A stretch of DNA of 64,000 nucleotides from Agromyces bauzanensis (GCF_014645655.1 NZ_BMMD01000008.1:1-64000); one strand, 5' to 3'. Positions 8,205-16,744 are shown, counted from the stretch's first letter. A program made the numbers and translations. The notes: generated by a model not told the origin, from the sequence alone.

Positions 8205-8693
8205 CTAGGACTTCTTGCGCGGTGCTTTCGCGCGCATCTCAATGCCGAGGCGTTGCATTGCTCGCATGACTGCGCCGTGAGATAGGTCGTACTTCTTCTC
8301 CAACTCTCGAATCGTAAGGCCGGCTATATAGTCGTCTGCCATGCGAAGGGACTCGGCGTCGGTCACGCGACGCTTCGTCACGACGACCTGGTTTTTGCGC
8401 AGAAGGTTGACCACGGCAGACACGGCGACGCCGTGCTTCGTCGCGATGCTGCGGGCACTCTCGCCGGCTTGATATGCCTGGACGATCTGTTCGACCTTCT
8501 GAGGCCCCAGTCGCTTGGATAGTGCGTGTGGTTGGTAGCTCGAACCTTTCGGCGGCTCGGCTTCCGCCGGAACCCCGCTTGCGAGTTCTCGCAGCTGATC
8601 TGGGGTAAAACCGGTTATGCCATGGTTTGAACAGATGTCAATAAGGTCAGCAAGTGTGACACCCTGAAACCCCCGGATTGTCGGGGGTTTCAT
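8205..8693 (-). CDS. Small HTH DNA-binding protein (resolvase-tail-like)
   Basis: This 162-aa protein has two helix-turn-helix-like segments: one near residues 75-105 (KVEQIVQAYQAGESARSIA), as in Hin/resolvase C-termini, and a second near 125-150 (IRELEKKYDLSHGAVMRAM). It has no recombinase catalytic domain. The ATG at 8693 lies at the foot of an 11-bp perfect hairpin, so its first codons (MKPPTIRGFQ) are part of that stem. It runs towards the end of the defence operon and away from the integrase module. It may be a repressor for the element, or a transposase/recombinase fragment. Confidence 0.6.
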   Translation of the reverse strand: MKPPTIRGFQGVTLADLIDICSNHGITGFTPDQLRELASGVPAEAEPPKGSSYQPHALSKRLGPQKVEQIVQAYQAGESARSIATKHGVAVSAVVNLLRKNQVVVTKRRVTDAESLRMADDYIAGLTIRELEKKYDLSHGAVMRAMQRLGIEMRAKAPRKKS

Positions 8694-8853
8694 GCATCTG
8701 GAGCCCTGCGGGAAGCAGAGGCTCCCGGTGGCTCTCCAAGCCCAAAGTCCCGTTTTCAGTCCCGTAAACCCCCTCCGGCGGGGCTTGCCCCAGAGGGTGC
8801 CCGTACCGCCACGGCTGAGCCCGTGCTGGCGGCAGCGACACCGTGCAGCCGTG
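8665..8853. repeat. Structured intergenic region with four inverted repeats and a direct repeat
   Basis: Four stems lie in 189 bases between the divergent HTH and xis genes. They are 8665-8675/8682-8692 (11 bp, loop gattgt), 8700-8709/8715-8725 (10 bp with one bulge), 8771-8775 with 8793-8797 enclosing a GGGGC-tt-GCCCC stem, and 8810-8817/8846-8853 (8 bp). The direct repeat AGTCCCGT occurs at 8746 and 8759. Its place next to xis/int suggests integrase arm sites, an attachment region, an operator or an insulating terminator. The function is inferred. Confidence 0.55.
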
Positions 8854-8868
8854 TCGTACCTGTTGGGT

Positions 8869-9069
8869 ATGAGCGACGGCACCACGGAACTCCTCACCGA
8901 GATCCTGACCCCCGAGCAGGTCGCCGCCATGCTCCAGGTGTCGCCGCGCACGGTGGAGGAATGGCGACGCAGCCGCACCGGCCCGCCGTGGCGTCGGATG
9001 GGTCGGCACGTCCGCTACCTGCGCCGCGAGGTGCTGGTCTGGTTCGAGGACCTCGACAGCGATGACTAG
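8869..9069 (+). CDS. Excisionase-like HTH protein
   Basis: This 66-aa protein has a winged-helix/MerR-type HTH of the helix-turn-helix domain 17 family: LTPEQVAAMLQVSPRTVEEW followed by the wing GPPWRRMGRHVRYLRREV. It overlaps the integrase start by 8 bp, a layout typical of xis-int pairs in actinobacterial integrative elements. ATG 8869 is chosen because everything upstream in the open frame runs through the structured region. It probably steers the integrase toward excision and may also repress its promoter. Confidence 0.8.
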   Translation: MSDGTTELLTEILTPEQVAAMLQVSPRTVEEWRRSRTGPPWRRMGRHVRYLRREVLVWFEDLDSDD

Positions 9070-10246
9070 GCCGAAGCTGCGCGCCGGACAACTCGGCGCG
9101 ATTCAGACCATCGAACTGCCCAGCGGCCGGTTCCAGGCCCGCGCACTCCTGGCCGACGAACTCGGCAAGACGCAGCGGGTGAAGGCCAGCGGCGAGACCG
9201 AGGACGAGGCCACGGCTGCGTTGCGCGCGAAGGCGGAGGCGATCCGCACCGCGACGGGCGGGCCGACGATCAGCCCGGACTCGACCATCGCCCAGGCGTG
9301 CATCGTGTTCCTGCACGACAAGACGCACTCCGGCACCGTCGAGGACTCCACGCTCGACGTCTACGAGGCGACCATCCGCAACGTCATCGTGCCGACCTGC
9401 GGAGAGTTGATGCTGCGCGACTTCACCGTGCGGCGCTGCAACCGCATCCTCGCGGACATCCTGGAAAGCCGCTCCCTGTCGGCTGCGCGCAAGGCGCGGT
9501 CGGTGCTGTCGCAGGTGTGCCTGACGGGCATCGAGTACGACGTGCTCGTCTCGAATCCGGTGCGGGACGCTCGGCGGCTGCCTCTACCCGAGAAGAAGAC
9601 CTCGGTGCTCACCCCGGAGCAGCTCCTCGTCGTGCAGCGCCTCATCCACGCCTGGCGGCTCGAAGACAGGCGCGGGCCGCGGCCCAACGTCACGGCGCTG
9701 GAGAACGGGATGTGGATCATGGTCGGCACCAGCCAGCGCATCGGCGAAGTGCTCGCGCTGCGCCGCTGCGACGTGGACATCACCGCGAACCCGCCGACGG
9801 CACTCGTGGACTCGACGATCCAGTACAGCAAAATGGGGGGCAGCAAGCGCAAGCCCGCCCCCAAGCGCACGAGGCAGAAGCGCCGCATCGCCCTGCCGAG
9901 CTTCGCCGCCGCCGCGATTCGCAGCCAGCTCGCTCATGCCGGCACCGAGGCGGAGGCATCCCTGTTCGCCACGAAGACCGGCAAGCCGATGACCGTCAGC
10001 AACTTCGAGCGGCTGCTGCGCACCTTCGTGGACGACAACGAGCAGGCGTTGCGCGCAGCGGGGATCGACACGGACGAGTTCTCGACGCACATCTTCCGCC
10101 GCACCGCCTCGACCATCTTGGAAGCCGCCGCGGGCATCACCATCGCCTCCCGGCTGCTCGGCCACGCCAGCGAGCAGGTCACCCGCAACAGCTACGTCGT
10201 CACCGCCGAGATGGTCGACCCCATCACGGCCGACATCATTGGATGA
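9062..10246 (+). CDS. int: Tyrosine-type site-specific integrase
   Basis: This 394-aa phage/ICE integrase has an N-terminal arm-binding part, a core-binding SAM-like domain (about 75-165) and a C-terminal catalytic domain. Visible catalytic elements are the first arginine in GTSQRIGEVLALR, the HxxR box in THIFRRTAS, LLGHAS, and the nucleophilic tyrosine in SYVVTAEM. It would catalyse integration and excision of the island through a covalent DNA-phosphotyrosine intermediate. It follows xis with an 8-bp overlap. The right island junction lies about 1.7 kb downstream, within the broken regulator gene. Confidence 0.93.
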   Translation: MTRPKLRAGQLGAIQTIELPSGRFQARALLADELGKTQRVKASGETEDEATAALRAKAEAIRTATGGPTISPDSTIAQACIVFLHDKTHSGTVEDSTLDVYEATIRNVIVPTCGELMLRDFTVRRCNRILADILESRSLSAARKARSVLSQVCLTGIEYDVLVSNPVRDARRLPLPEKKTSVLTPEQLLVVQRLIHAWRLEDRRGPRPNVTALENGMWIMVGTSQRIGEVLALRRCDVDITANPPTALVDSTIQYSKMGGSKRKPAPKRTRQKRRIALPSFAAAAIRSQLAHAGTEAEASLFATKTGKPMTVSNFERLLRTFVDDNEQALRAAGIDTDEFSTHIFRRTASTILEAAAGITIASRLLGHASEQVTRNSYVVTAEMVDPITADIIG

Positions 10247-10302
10247 CGCCTTCGCAGGCCTGTTCTGGAGGAAGTGGAGGCGATACGCTATGAACACTTG
10301 TA

Positions 10303-10332
10303 TTGTCCAGACTGTGCATTTGGCGGTACGAT
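10303..10332 (+). promoter_or_regulatory. Candidate leaderless promoter for the toxin-antitoxin pair
   Basis: A TTGTCC (10303-10308) and a TACGAT (10327-10332) are separated by 18 bp. The antitoxin ATG at 10339 lies where transcription would start, so the mRNA would be leaderless, which is common in actinobacteria. No Shine-Dalgarno sequence is visible. Confidence 0.4.
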
Positions 10333-10338
10333 GGAGTC

Positions 10339-10695
10339 ATGACGATGACGAGCTTGACGATCAACCCGGAGGACGTGCGTGCCAGCGCCGGGGCGCGCCC
10401 GGCGTGGCTGGAGCAGGTGGCCGCGTATGTGCAGCGGGCCGCGGCCGACGGGGAGGCGGTGACCCTCACGGCGAAGCGTCGCATGATGACGCCCGAGCAG
10501 GTCGCCGATGCGATGGGCGTATCGCGCCCGACTATCTCGCGGAAGATCAAGGCCGGGGAGATTCGCGCGGTCAAGGTCGGCAACCGCAACCGCATTCCCT
10601 ACGAGGAGTTCGAGCGGTACTGGCGCAAGACGATGGGCGACCTGGTGGAGCTGACGCGCGATGAGCTCCGCGACGACCTTTTCGGCGAGCAGTGA
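10339..10695 (+). CDS. HTH antitoxin (excisionase-type DNA-binding domain)
   Basis: This 118-aa protein has an N-terminal helical region and a winged-helix DNA-binding domain (TPEQVADAMGVSRPTISRKI, wing VGNRNRIPYEEFERYW), ending in an acidic tail. This architecture is the usual antitoxin partner of PIN toxins in actinobacteria. The stop is one base before the preferred toxin start, so the two genes are co-transcribed and probably coupled. The antitoxin should bind the toxin and repress their shared promoter. Confidence 0.78.
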   Translation: MTMTSLTINPEDVRASAGARPAWLEQVAAYVQRAAADGEAVTLTAKRRMMTPEQVADAMGVSRPTISRKIKAGEIRAVKVGNRNRIPYEEFERYWRKTMGDLVELTRDELRDDLFGEQ

Positions 10696-10696
10696 G

Positions 10697-11341
10697 GTGA
10701 CGCGCGTCTTCCTGGACGCGAACATCATCGCCAAGCCCGTCACCCGCACCCTCCTGGTCGTCGGGGGAGTGCCGAGCGGGTTCCGTGCGTTGTGGAGTCA
10801 GGCTGCGGAGCAGGAAGCCACGGTTCATATGCGCCCGAGGGCGCTGCCGCCGTCGACTGTCCGGGAGCGCTTCGGCGTGCTGCTCGCGCCATCGGGCCAG
10901 GGTGAGGAACGCTTTGGCGGAACGAAGGGCGCGGATCGGCAGATCCTCGCGGACGCCGCAGCCGCGGGCGCGCACTTCCTCATCACCGAGGACGTGGACG
11001 ACTCCGGACTGGACGACCTCGCCAGCGTCGGCATCTCGGCGGTGAACCCGGACCTGTTCCTTGCCGAGCGACTCACGCGCGATGCTTATTCGACGGTGAT
11101 CGACCTGTTCGTCGAGCGTCAGCTCAACCCGCCGACCACGCCCGCGCAGTTCCATGCCGCCATCGCCAAGCAGCACCCGCGCCTGTTCGCCGCGCACGCC
11201 GATCTCTACGGCATACCGCCCGAGCGGGGTGCGCATTCCGAGCCCGCGGTCATCTTCCGCGGCACGTGCTGCCTGCGCTGCGAGCGGATCGTCGCCGACC
11301 CGACTGCGATCATCGACGGGCTCGGCCCGGAGTGCCGCTGA
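10697..11341 (+). CDS. PIN-domain toxin with C-terminal zinc-ribbon-like tail
   Basis: The N-terminal 130 residues form a PIN-type ribonuclease fold: the first acidic residue is in MTRVFLDANIIAKP, and later acidic positions are in GADRQILADAAAAG and FLITEDVDD. GTG 10697 is preferred because it places the first PIN strand at the N-terminus; an upstream ATG at 10661 overlaps the antitoxin. The last 25 residues hold a CCLRC...GLGPEC pattern like the DUF6011 zinc ribbon, an addition not usual in PIN toxins. Cleavage targets are likely RNA; specificity is unknown. Confidence 0.75.
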   Translation: MTRVFLDANIIAKPVTRTLLVVGGVPSGFRALWSQAAEQEATVHMRPRALPPSTVRERFGVLLAPSGQGEERFGGTKGADRQILADAAAAGAHFLITEDVDDSGLDDLASVGISAVNPDLFLAERLTRDAYSTVIDLFVERQLNPPTTPAQFHAAIAKQHPRLFAAHADLYGIPPERGAHSEPAVIFRGTCCLRCERIVADPTAIIDGLGPECR

Positions 11342-11342
11342 G

Positions 11343-11903
11343 CTACAGCCTCGGCGCGTTGCTCGGCGGCGTGTGCGCGGGCGTTTCGGGGATGAACGGA
11401 GCTGTGGGCGCTCGCCCCGCGGTCTCCCGCGATCCCAGGTGGGGCTCGTAGGCGCGCACGGCGTCGATGGTCAGCTCGACCCGCTCTGACTCGGGCGCGG
11501 CGGGCTCGGGGCGGGGTTCGTCCTGCATCGCGGTGAGCTGGGATTCGACGCGGGCGAGGTCTTCCTCTGCGTCGGCGAGTGCCTGGGCGTGGCGGAAGGG
11601 CTGGCCGAGGCGCTGCTGGGTGTCGGTGACAGTCTGCTCGGCTTCCTCGAGGTCGGCGCGGGCCTGGTGGAGGAGCGACGGGATACCCGAGACGCGGTTC
11701 TCGATGCGCTGGACGAGCCCGAGCCCGGCTTCCAGGAATGACTCCTTGGGCATCGTGAACCCTGAGCGGGGCACCTCTGGGAGCGAGACGGTCACGTCGA
11801 GGGAGGTGAGCCCGGAGCGGGCTTCGATGTGGATGTCGAAGCCGGAGATGCGGCCGATGATCCCGAAGTCCTTGTTCCCGGACTGCCAACGCGCCGGACC
11901 AAC
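11343..11903 (-). pseudogene. 3' remnant of an ICE-type helicase/methylase gene
   Basis: The minus-strand frame is open from a stop at 11904-11906 down to 11343 but has no proper start. The text resembles the extreme C-terminus of the large SNF2-type helicase/DNA-methylase proteins of actinobacterial integrative elements: a short beta-rich part (DFGIIGRISGFDIHIEA), a conserved LVQRIENRVSGIPSLL segment, a coiled coil and a Pro-rich tail. The rest of the gene is missing at the island's right edge. The family assignment is from memory of such tails and is tentative. Confidence 0.45.
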
Positions 11904-11937
11904 CTAACCAAGTACTACTAGGCGGGTTCAGCGCCGG

Positions 11938-12075
11938 CTCGGCGGCCGTGTAGCCCTCGTCGGGCGAGCCGACGAGGGCCATCATGACACGGCTCGGCAT
12001 GCGGGCCATGCCCGCCGCGGTGAGCATCGCGGCGGCCTGCTCGGCGGCCTCGGCTCCCGGGTACGTGTCGCTCAC
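11938..12075 (-). pseudogene. MarR/GbsR-type regulator, truncated by the island
   Basis: A GTG start at 12075 lies 4 bp after the ABC permease stop and begins 46 plausible residues (AAAMLTAAGMARMPSRVMMALV, then SPDEGYTAAE). They match the N-terminus of MarR/GbsR-like repressors that often accompany ABC exporters. The next residues should continue the helix (L-A-x-x-L), but homology stops at 11937 and unrelated sequence follows. The remaining two thirds of the gene should lie at the far end of the island. The transporter may therefore have lost its repressor. Confidence 0.6.
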
Positions 12076-12079
12076 GGCA

Positions 12080-13699
12080 CTACCCCTCTGGTGCGAGCTC
12101 GCGACGCCGCATGAGGACGAGGGATGCCGCGCCGCCTGCCGCGACGGCTAGCACGAGCCACCACAGCCCCCGGAGATCGACGCCGTCACCGTCGATCTGC
12201 GGCGTGACGGCGAACGGCGAGAGGTTGACGAGCGCGTCGGGGAAGTCGAACAGCGGCCCGAACAGGCCGAGCACGATCGCGACCGAGACGAGCGTCCAGC
12301 CGAGCGGGATCGTCAGATGCGGCGCGACGGCGAACACGAGCGCCGTCAGGACGAGGAACACGGAGGCCGCGACCACCTGGCCTGCCGCCGCGACGACGGC
12401 GGCGCGGAGCAGCTCCGGCCCGGCGTCGTCGCCGGTCGCGCCGAGGGCTGCGCCGCCGACAGCGGCCGCGCACGTCAGGAGGATCGCGATGAACCCGACG
12501 ACGAGGAAGTTGGCGAGCCAGCGCACGCGCTGGACGGGTGTCGCGAGGACCGCTTCCGCCGTGCCGTGCGCCTCCTCCTGACGGGCCCGGGCGACCGTCT
12601 GGACGGCGGCGCACGCCGCGAACAGGCCCACCATCGTGAAGAACACGACGACGACGGCCTGCTCCAGGTCGCCCGAGGCGGCGAGCGACCTCAGCACGTC
12701 GGCGATCGTGGGGTTCTCGCCCGCGACCTGGTCGAGGACTTTGCCGAGAGTTGTGGAGAGGGCGCCCGTCAGCAGGCCGCCCACCATCCAGCCGACCGTC
12801 GAGGGCGCCGACAGGCGTGAGACCAGAACGGTCGTCGACGAGAGGGCGCCTCTTGCCGCCGCGCGTCCGGCCCGCTCGGGGACGATGCCGCCGCCGACGT
12901 CGCGCACCGCCTGCAGCGCGAACGCGGCGGCCATCAGCACGACGAAGGCGGCGAGGCACGGCAGCAGCGGCCACCACTGGTTCTCGTCGAAGGCGCGCGT
13001 GTTCTCGCCCCAGCCGAAGGGCGACGCCCACGTGAGCCACGAGCTCTCCATGCGGGTGAGGTCGTCGCTCGGCGTGCCCATGGCGTTCCCGATCCCGCGC
13101 AGCACGAACGTCGCGATCAGGATCCACACGGCGAGCGAATTCGCGCCTCGAGACGTGCGCATGAGCTGTGCCGACAGCATCCCGACCGCGAGGAAGACGA
13201 GCGTCACGGCTGCGACCGAGGCGCCCACGAGCAGCGCGCCCTCCGTCGCGGCCCCGCCCGCGAGGAAGGAGGCGGCGACCAGGATGCCGAGCGCGAGTGC
13301 GGCGAGCGTCCCGTGCACCAGGGTCGCGACTGTGGGCGCCCACCGGCCCGCGGGCGTCGCGTCGACCAGCTCGAGGCGCCCGATCTCCTCGTCGCCTCGC
13401 GTGTGGCGAACGGCGAGGAACGTGCTCATGAACGAGCCCATGACCGCGAGCCAGGGTAACAGGAGGAAGACGAGGAGCGCCGACTCGTCCGCACCCGACG
13501 GAAGCCCGCGGAACAGGAGGATGACGGGATTGGCCATGACGGCGGCGAGGGTGCCGATGCGGTCCTGTTCCGTGCCGTAGGTGTCGGCGACGCCCCCGTA
13601 GCCCGCGAACGCGAGGCCGACCGTCCCGGCGATCCACAGCGTCAGCTGCAGCCAGTCCCGGCGCAGCCGCTGTGCGAGGAGCACTCTGAGCTGGGTCAT
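12080..13699 (-). CDS. ABC-2-type transporter permease, 12-TM-like (539 aa)
   Basis: This integral membrane protein has roughly a dozen hydrophobic segments in two repeated six-segment halves (starting about residues 20 and 310), typical of the fused exporter permeases paired with single ATPases in actinobacteria. ATG 13699 overlaps the ATPase stop (ATGA). It forms the membrane channel of the exporter encoded with the next gene upstream. The substrate is unknown; such systems usually export drugs or antimicrobial peptides. It is followed by the broken MarR-type regulator. Confidence 0.85.
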   Translation of the reverse strand: MTQLRVLLAQRLRRDWLQLTLWIAGTVGLAFAGYGGVADTYGTEQDRIGTLAAVMANPVILLFRGLPSGADESALLVFLLLPWLAVMGSFMSTFLAVRHTRGDEEIGRLELVDATPAGRWAPTVATLVHGTLAALALGILVAASFLAGGAATEGALLVGASVAAVTLVFLAVGMLSAQLMRTSRGANSLAVWILIATFVLRGIGNAMGTPSDDLTRMESSWLTWASPFGWGENTRAFDENQWWPLLPCLAAFVVLMAAAFALQAVRDVGGGIVPERAGRAAARGALSSTTVLVSRLSAPSTVGWMVGGLLTGALSTTLGKVLDQVAGENPTIADVLRSLAASGDLEQAVVVVFFTMVGLFAACAAVQTVARARQEEAHGTAEAVLATPVQRVRWLANFLVVGFIAILLTCAAAVGGAALGATGDDAGPELLRAAVVAAAGQVVAASVFLVLTALVFAVAPHLTIPLGWTLVSVAIVLGLFGPLFDFPDALVNLSPFAVTPQIDGDGVDLRGLWWLVLAVAAGGAASLVLMRRRELAPEG

Positions 13700-14619
13700 C
13701 GTCCGTTTCCTTCGAGGGCCGCGAGGTCGTCGCCGTAATGGCGAAGGAACAGCTCTTCGAGCGAGGGCGGGTTGACGCGCAGGCCCACGACCTGCAGGAG
13801 GGCGAGCTCGGGGAGGGCGGCGGCGACCTGGTCGCTGTCGAGCGTGAAGCTCACGCGCCCGTCCTCGGCCACGACGTCGTGGGCGCCCGCGATCACCGCG
13901 GCGGCGGAGGCATCCGTGCCCTCGAACGACACCTCCGTGCGCGTGAGGTGACGGAGGTCGGCGAGCGTGCCCGATTCGACGATCCGGCCCGCGCGGATGA
14001 TCGACACCCGATCGCACAGCCGCTCGACCTCGGAGAGGATGTGGCTCGACAGGAGCACGGTCGCGCCGGCGGCCTTCACGCGCGCGATCTCGCGGCGGAA
14101 CATGACCTCCATGAGCGGGTCGAGGCCGCTCGTGGGCTCGTCGAAGAGGTAGAGCTCGGCGGGCACCGCGAGCGCAGCGATGAGCGCGACCTTCTGGCGG
14201 TTGCCCTTCGAGTAGGCGCGGCCCTTCTTGCGCGGGTCGAACTGGAACGCCTCCATGAGCCGCTCCTTCTCGGCGGTGTATCCCCGGTCGTGGCGCTTCG
14301 CGCCGCGCAGGCGCGCGAGCAGGTCGATCGCCTCGCCGCCCGAGAGGTTGGGCCAGATACTCACGTCGCCGGGGATGTACGCCACGCGGCGGTGGATCGC
14401 GACGGCGTCGCGCCAGGGGTCGGCGCCGAAGACCGTGGCTTCACCGGACGTCGCTCGCGCTAGGCCGAGGAGCACCCGGATGGTGGTGGTTTTGCCGGCG
14501 CCGTTCGGGCCCAGGAAGCCGTGGATCTGCCCGGCCTCGACGTCGAGGTCGAGGCCGTCCAGGGCACGGACCTTTCCGTAGCGCTTGACGAGACCCTGGG
14601 TGTGGATGACTGCAGCCAT
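13696..14619 (-). CDS. ABC transporter ATP-binding protein (307 aa)
   Basis: The nucleotide-binding domain has Walker A GPNGAGKTT, Walker B LYLFDEPTSGLD and the H-loop LLSSH. The signature region reads YSKGNRQKV rather than LSGGQ, a variant found in some drug-export ATPases of this class. A C-terminal extension of about 75 residues follows. ATG 14619 gives the standard N-terminus (IHTQGLVKRYGKVRALDGL); the longer frame starting at 14676 adds nothing domain-like. It is the first gene of a three-gene unit: ATPase, permease, truncated regulator. Confidence 0.9.
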   Translation of the reverse strand: MAAVIHTQGLVKRYGKVRALDGLDLDVEAGQIHGFLGPNGAGKTTTIRVLLGLARATSGEATVFGADPWRDAVAIHRRVAYIPGDVSIWPNLSGGEAIDLLARLRGAKRHDRGYTAEKERLMEAFQFDPRKKGRAYSKGNRQKVALIAALAVPAELYLFDEPTSGLDPLMEVMFRREIARVKAAGATVLLSSHILSEVERLCDRVSIIRAGRIVESGTLADLRHLTRTEVSFEGTDASAAAVIAGAHDVVAEDGRVSFTLDSDQVAAALPELALLQVVGLRVNPPSLEELFLRHYGDDLAALEGNGR

Positions 14620-14750
14620 GCGTGTGAGCGTACGCAGGTTCCACGAGTTTCTGAGTATTCCGCACGCCTTCCTCACGGTCCCGAGCGGTGCGCGTGCGGC
14701 ATCTCGGTCGGTCCGGCGACGCGTGGCGCGGGCACTGGTAGCGTCACGCC

Positions 14751-15012
14751 ATGGCCGCCGGCATTCTCACCACCGACTCCACCCACTTCCGCGAGACCCT
14801 CGAGGGCCGCTCCGATGCCGTGCGCGAGATCGCGCTCGCCATCCGGCGGCGGATCTTCGAGGTGCTGCCGCAGACTGTCGAGGTGGTGTGGCCGGCGCAG
14901 CGCAGCTCGGGCTACGGAACCGGGCCGAAGAAGAACTCCGAGCAGTTCCGTGGATCCTCGTCCACGCCGCGCATGTGACCCTCTCCTTCCCGTACGGCGC
15001 CGAGCTCGACGA
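14751..15012 (+). pseudogene. Frameshifted and truncated DUF1801-family gene
   Basis: The first frame from ATG 14751 reads as a DUF1801 N-terminus (FRETLEGRSDAVREIALAIRRRIFEVLPQ), up to KKNSEQF near 14945. The family continues in another frame (WILVHAAHVTLSFPYGAELDDP, to about 15010), so one base has been gained or lost near 14947. After that the expected C-terminal segment is absent. This is a decayed gene unless the indel is a sequencing error. Confidence 0.6.
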
Positions 15013-15349
15013 CCCAGCTGTAGGAGGCGCAGGATTCCGCGGCAAAGGTCGCGGTCGTACGCGCGGAGAACCCGCATCGCACCCTGCCCCCCACTATCGC
15101 GGTTCTCGATATCGGCATCACCGGCTGATCCTCGCGGCGCGTGTTCTCGTCCGACCTCATCAGCCGCGAACACGAGCGACGGTATTCCGTCGTCGACGGA
15201 CAACCGCAGATGCACGCCCGAAATGCGCGAGCGGGCGTTGCGGATGCCCGGGCACGATCGACGGATGCCGCGGGGCCACTTCATTACGATCCCGTGACAG
15301 GCGCGCCGGTCGTTGGCCCGCGGTACCAGCGTGTGCCAGTCTCTTGCGC
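15013..15349. other. Intergenic stretch without a supported gene
   Basis: I find no convincing gene here. One + frame reads AAKVAVVRAENPHRTLPPTI before stopping near 15127, which might be a relic C-terminus, but it has no start. The last 50 bases should contain the promoter of the membrane protein gene. Confidence 0.4.
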
Positions 15350-16711
15350 ATGGAGCAGCACGAGCAGGCGGCCAGGCCCGTGGACGCGGTTGCCAGGTCG
15401 CATTCGACGCTGCCGCTGTGGATCGGCACCTCGGTCGCGCTCGCGCTGATCGCCGCCGCGATCCTCGTGCCGGTGATCACCGGCATCGACCCGTACGTGA
15501 ACTCCTTTCCGCCGCTGCATGCGGAGTGGATGCCCCGGATCGGCTGGGGCACGGTGCCAGCCATCGCCGTCGCGGTGCTCGCAGCACGGAGCGCGGTCGG
15601 CCTCGCCGCCCGCCTCCAATGGGACGCACTGCTCGGGGCGGCGTTCATCGGCGGCCTCGTATGGATGCTCTCGCTCGCCTTCGTCGACGGCGGTTCGGGG
15701 ATCGGCGCGATCCTCGCGTCGAAATACGAATACCTGCCGACGGCCGAGCGCATCGACGATGTCGGTGCCTTCCTCGACGACTTCATCGCGCGCATCCCGA
15801 TCGGCTCCGACGGCAACTGGGCCACCCACGTCGCCGGGCACCCGCCGGGAGCCACGCTCTTCTTCTGGCTGCTGTTCCGTCTCGGCCTTGGATCATGGGT
15901 GAGCGCCGGCCTCCTCATCATCCTGCTCGCCGCGACCGCACCGCTCGCAGTGCTGACCGCGCTGCGGCGGCTCGGCGCCGAGGATGCAGCGCGCCGTGCC
16001 GCGCCGTTCCTCGTGATGGGGCCTGCTGCGATCTGGATGGCGACCTCCGCCGACGCGATGTTCACCATGGCCTCGGCGTGGGGACTGGCGCTGCTCGCGA
16101 TCGCGGCGACCGCGACCCGCACCCGCGCGATGGTGGCCTGGAGCGCTGCGGCCGGCGCGGTGCTGGGCCTGTGCGTCTTCCTGTCGTACGGGCTGCCACT
16201 GCTCGGCGTGCTCGCCGTCGCGGTGCTGTTCCTCGCCCGGTCCTGGTGGCCGCTGCCGATCGCGACGGGCGCGGCCCTCCTGGTGGCGCTCGCATTCGGA
16301 CTCGGCGGGTTCTGGTGGTGGGAGGCGTTCCCCGTCCTGGTCGAACGCTACTATGTCGGCGCCGGCGGCATCCGCCCGCCCGAGTACTGGATCTGGGCGA
16401 ACCTCGCCGTGCTCGCCGTCAGCGCGGGGCCGCTCGTGGGCGCATCGATCGCGGCCGCCGCGACCCGCGCCCGACCGTTCGATGGATGGCGCCGGGTGGC
16501 CGTCGTGCTCACCCTGGTCGCCGCCGTCGTGATCATGCTCGCGGACCTGTCGGGGATGAGCCGGGCCGAGGTCGAGCGGATCTGGCTGCCGTTCGTGCCC
16601 TGGCTGCTCGTGGGCACCGCGCTGCTGCCCGAGCCGTGGCGCCGCTGGGGCTTCGCGGGGCAACTCGGGTTCGCCCTCGTGGTGCAGCACCTGCTCTTCA
16701 CCGGGTGGTGA
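15350..16711 (+). CDS. Multi-pass membrane protein, possible GT-C-type glycosyltransferase
   Basis: This 453-aa protein has about ten hydrophobic helices and an early extracytoplasmic loop. Its features recall GT-C mannosyl/arabinosyltransferases: aromatic- and proline-rich loops (YVNSFPPLHAEWMPRIGWG, VAGHPPGATLFFWLLF) and a charged IWMATSADAMFTM segment. No Pfam-level signature is certain, so the function is an inference. ATG 15350 gives a short cytoplasmic N-terminus before the first helix. A perfect hairpin lies 34 bp after the stop. Confidence 0.65.
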   Translation: MEQHEQAARPVDAVARSHSTLPLWIGTSVALALIAAAILVPVITGIDPYVNSFPPLHAEWMPRIGWGTVPAIAVAVLAARSAVGLAARLQWDALLGAAFIGGLVWMLSLAFVDGGSGIGAILASKYEYLPTAERIDDVGAFLDDFIARIPIGSDGNWATHVAGHPPGATLFFWLLFRLGLGSWVSAGLLIILLAATAPLAVLTALRRLGAEDAARRAAPFLVMGPAAIWMATSADAMFTMASAWGLALLAIAATATRTRAMVAWSAAAGAVLGLCVFLSYGLPLLGVLAVAVLFLARSWWPLPIATGAALLVALAFGLGGFWWWEAFPVLVERYYVGAGGIRPPEYWIWANLAVLAVSAGPLVGASIAAAATRARPFDGWRRVAVVLTLVAAVVIMLADLSGMSRAEVERIWLPFVPWLLVGTALLPEPWRRWGFAGQLGFALVVQHLLFTGW

Positions 16712-16744
16712 GCCGGAGGAGCGCCGTGAACGACAGCATGGAGC

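Noticed and set aside
15160-16122. Minus-strand ORFs of 200-320 aa opposite the membrane protein
   Set aside because: Only antisense reading of a clear transmembrane gene; no domains or start signals.
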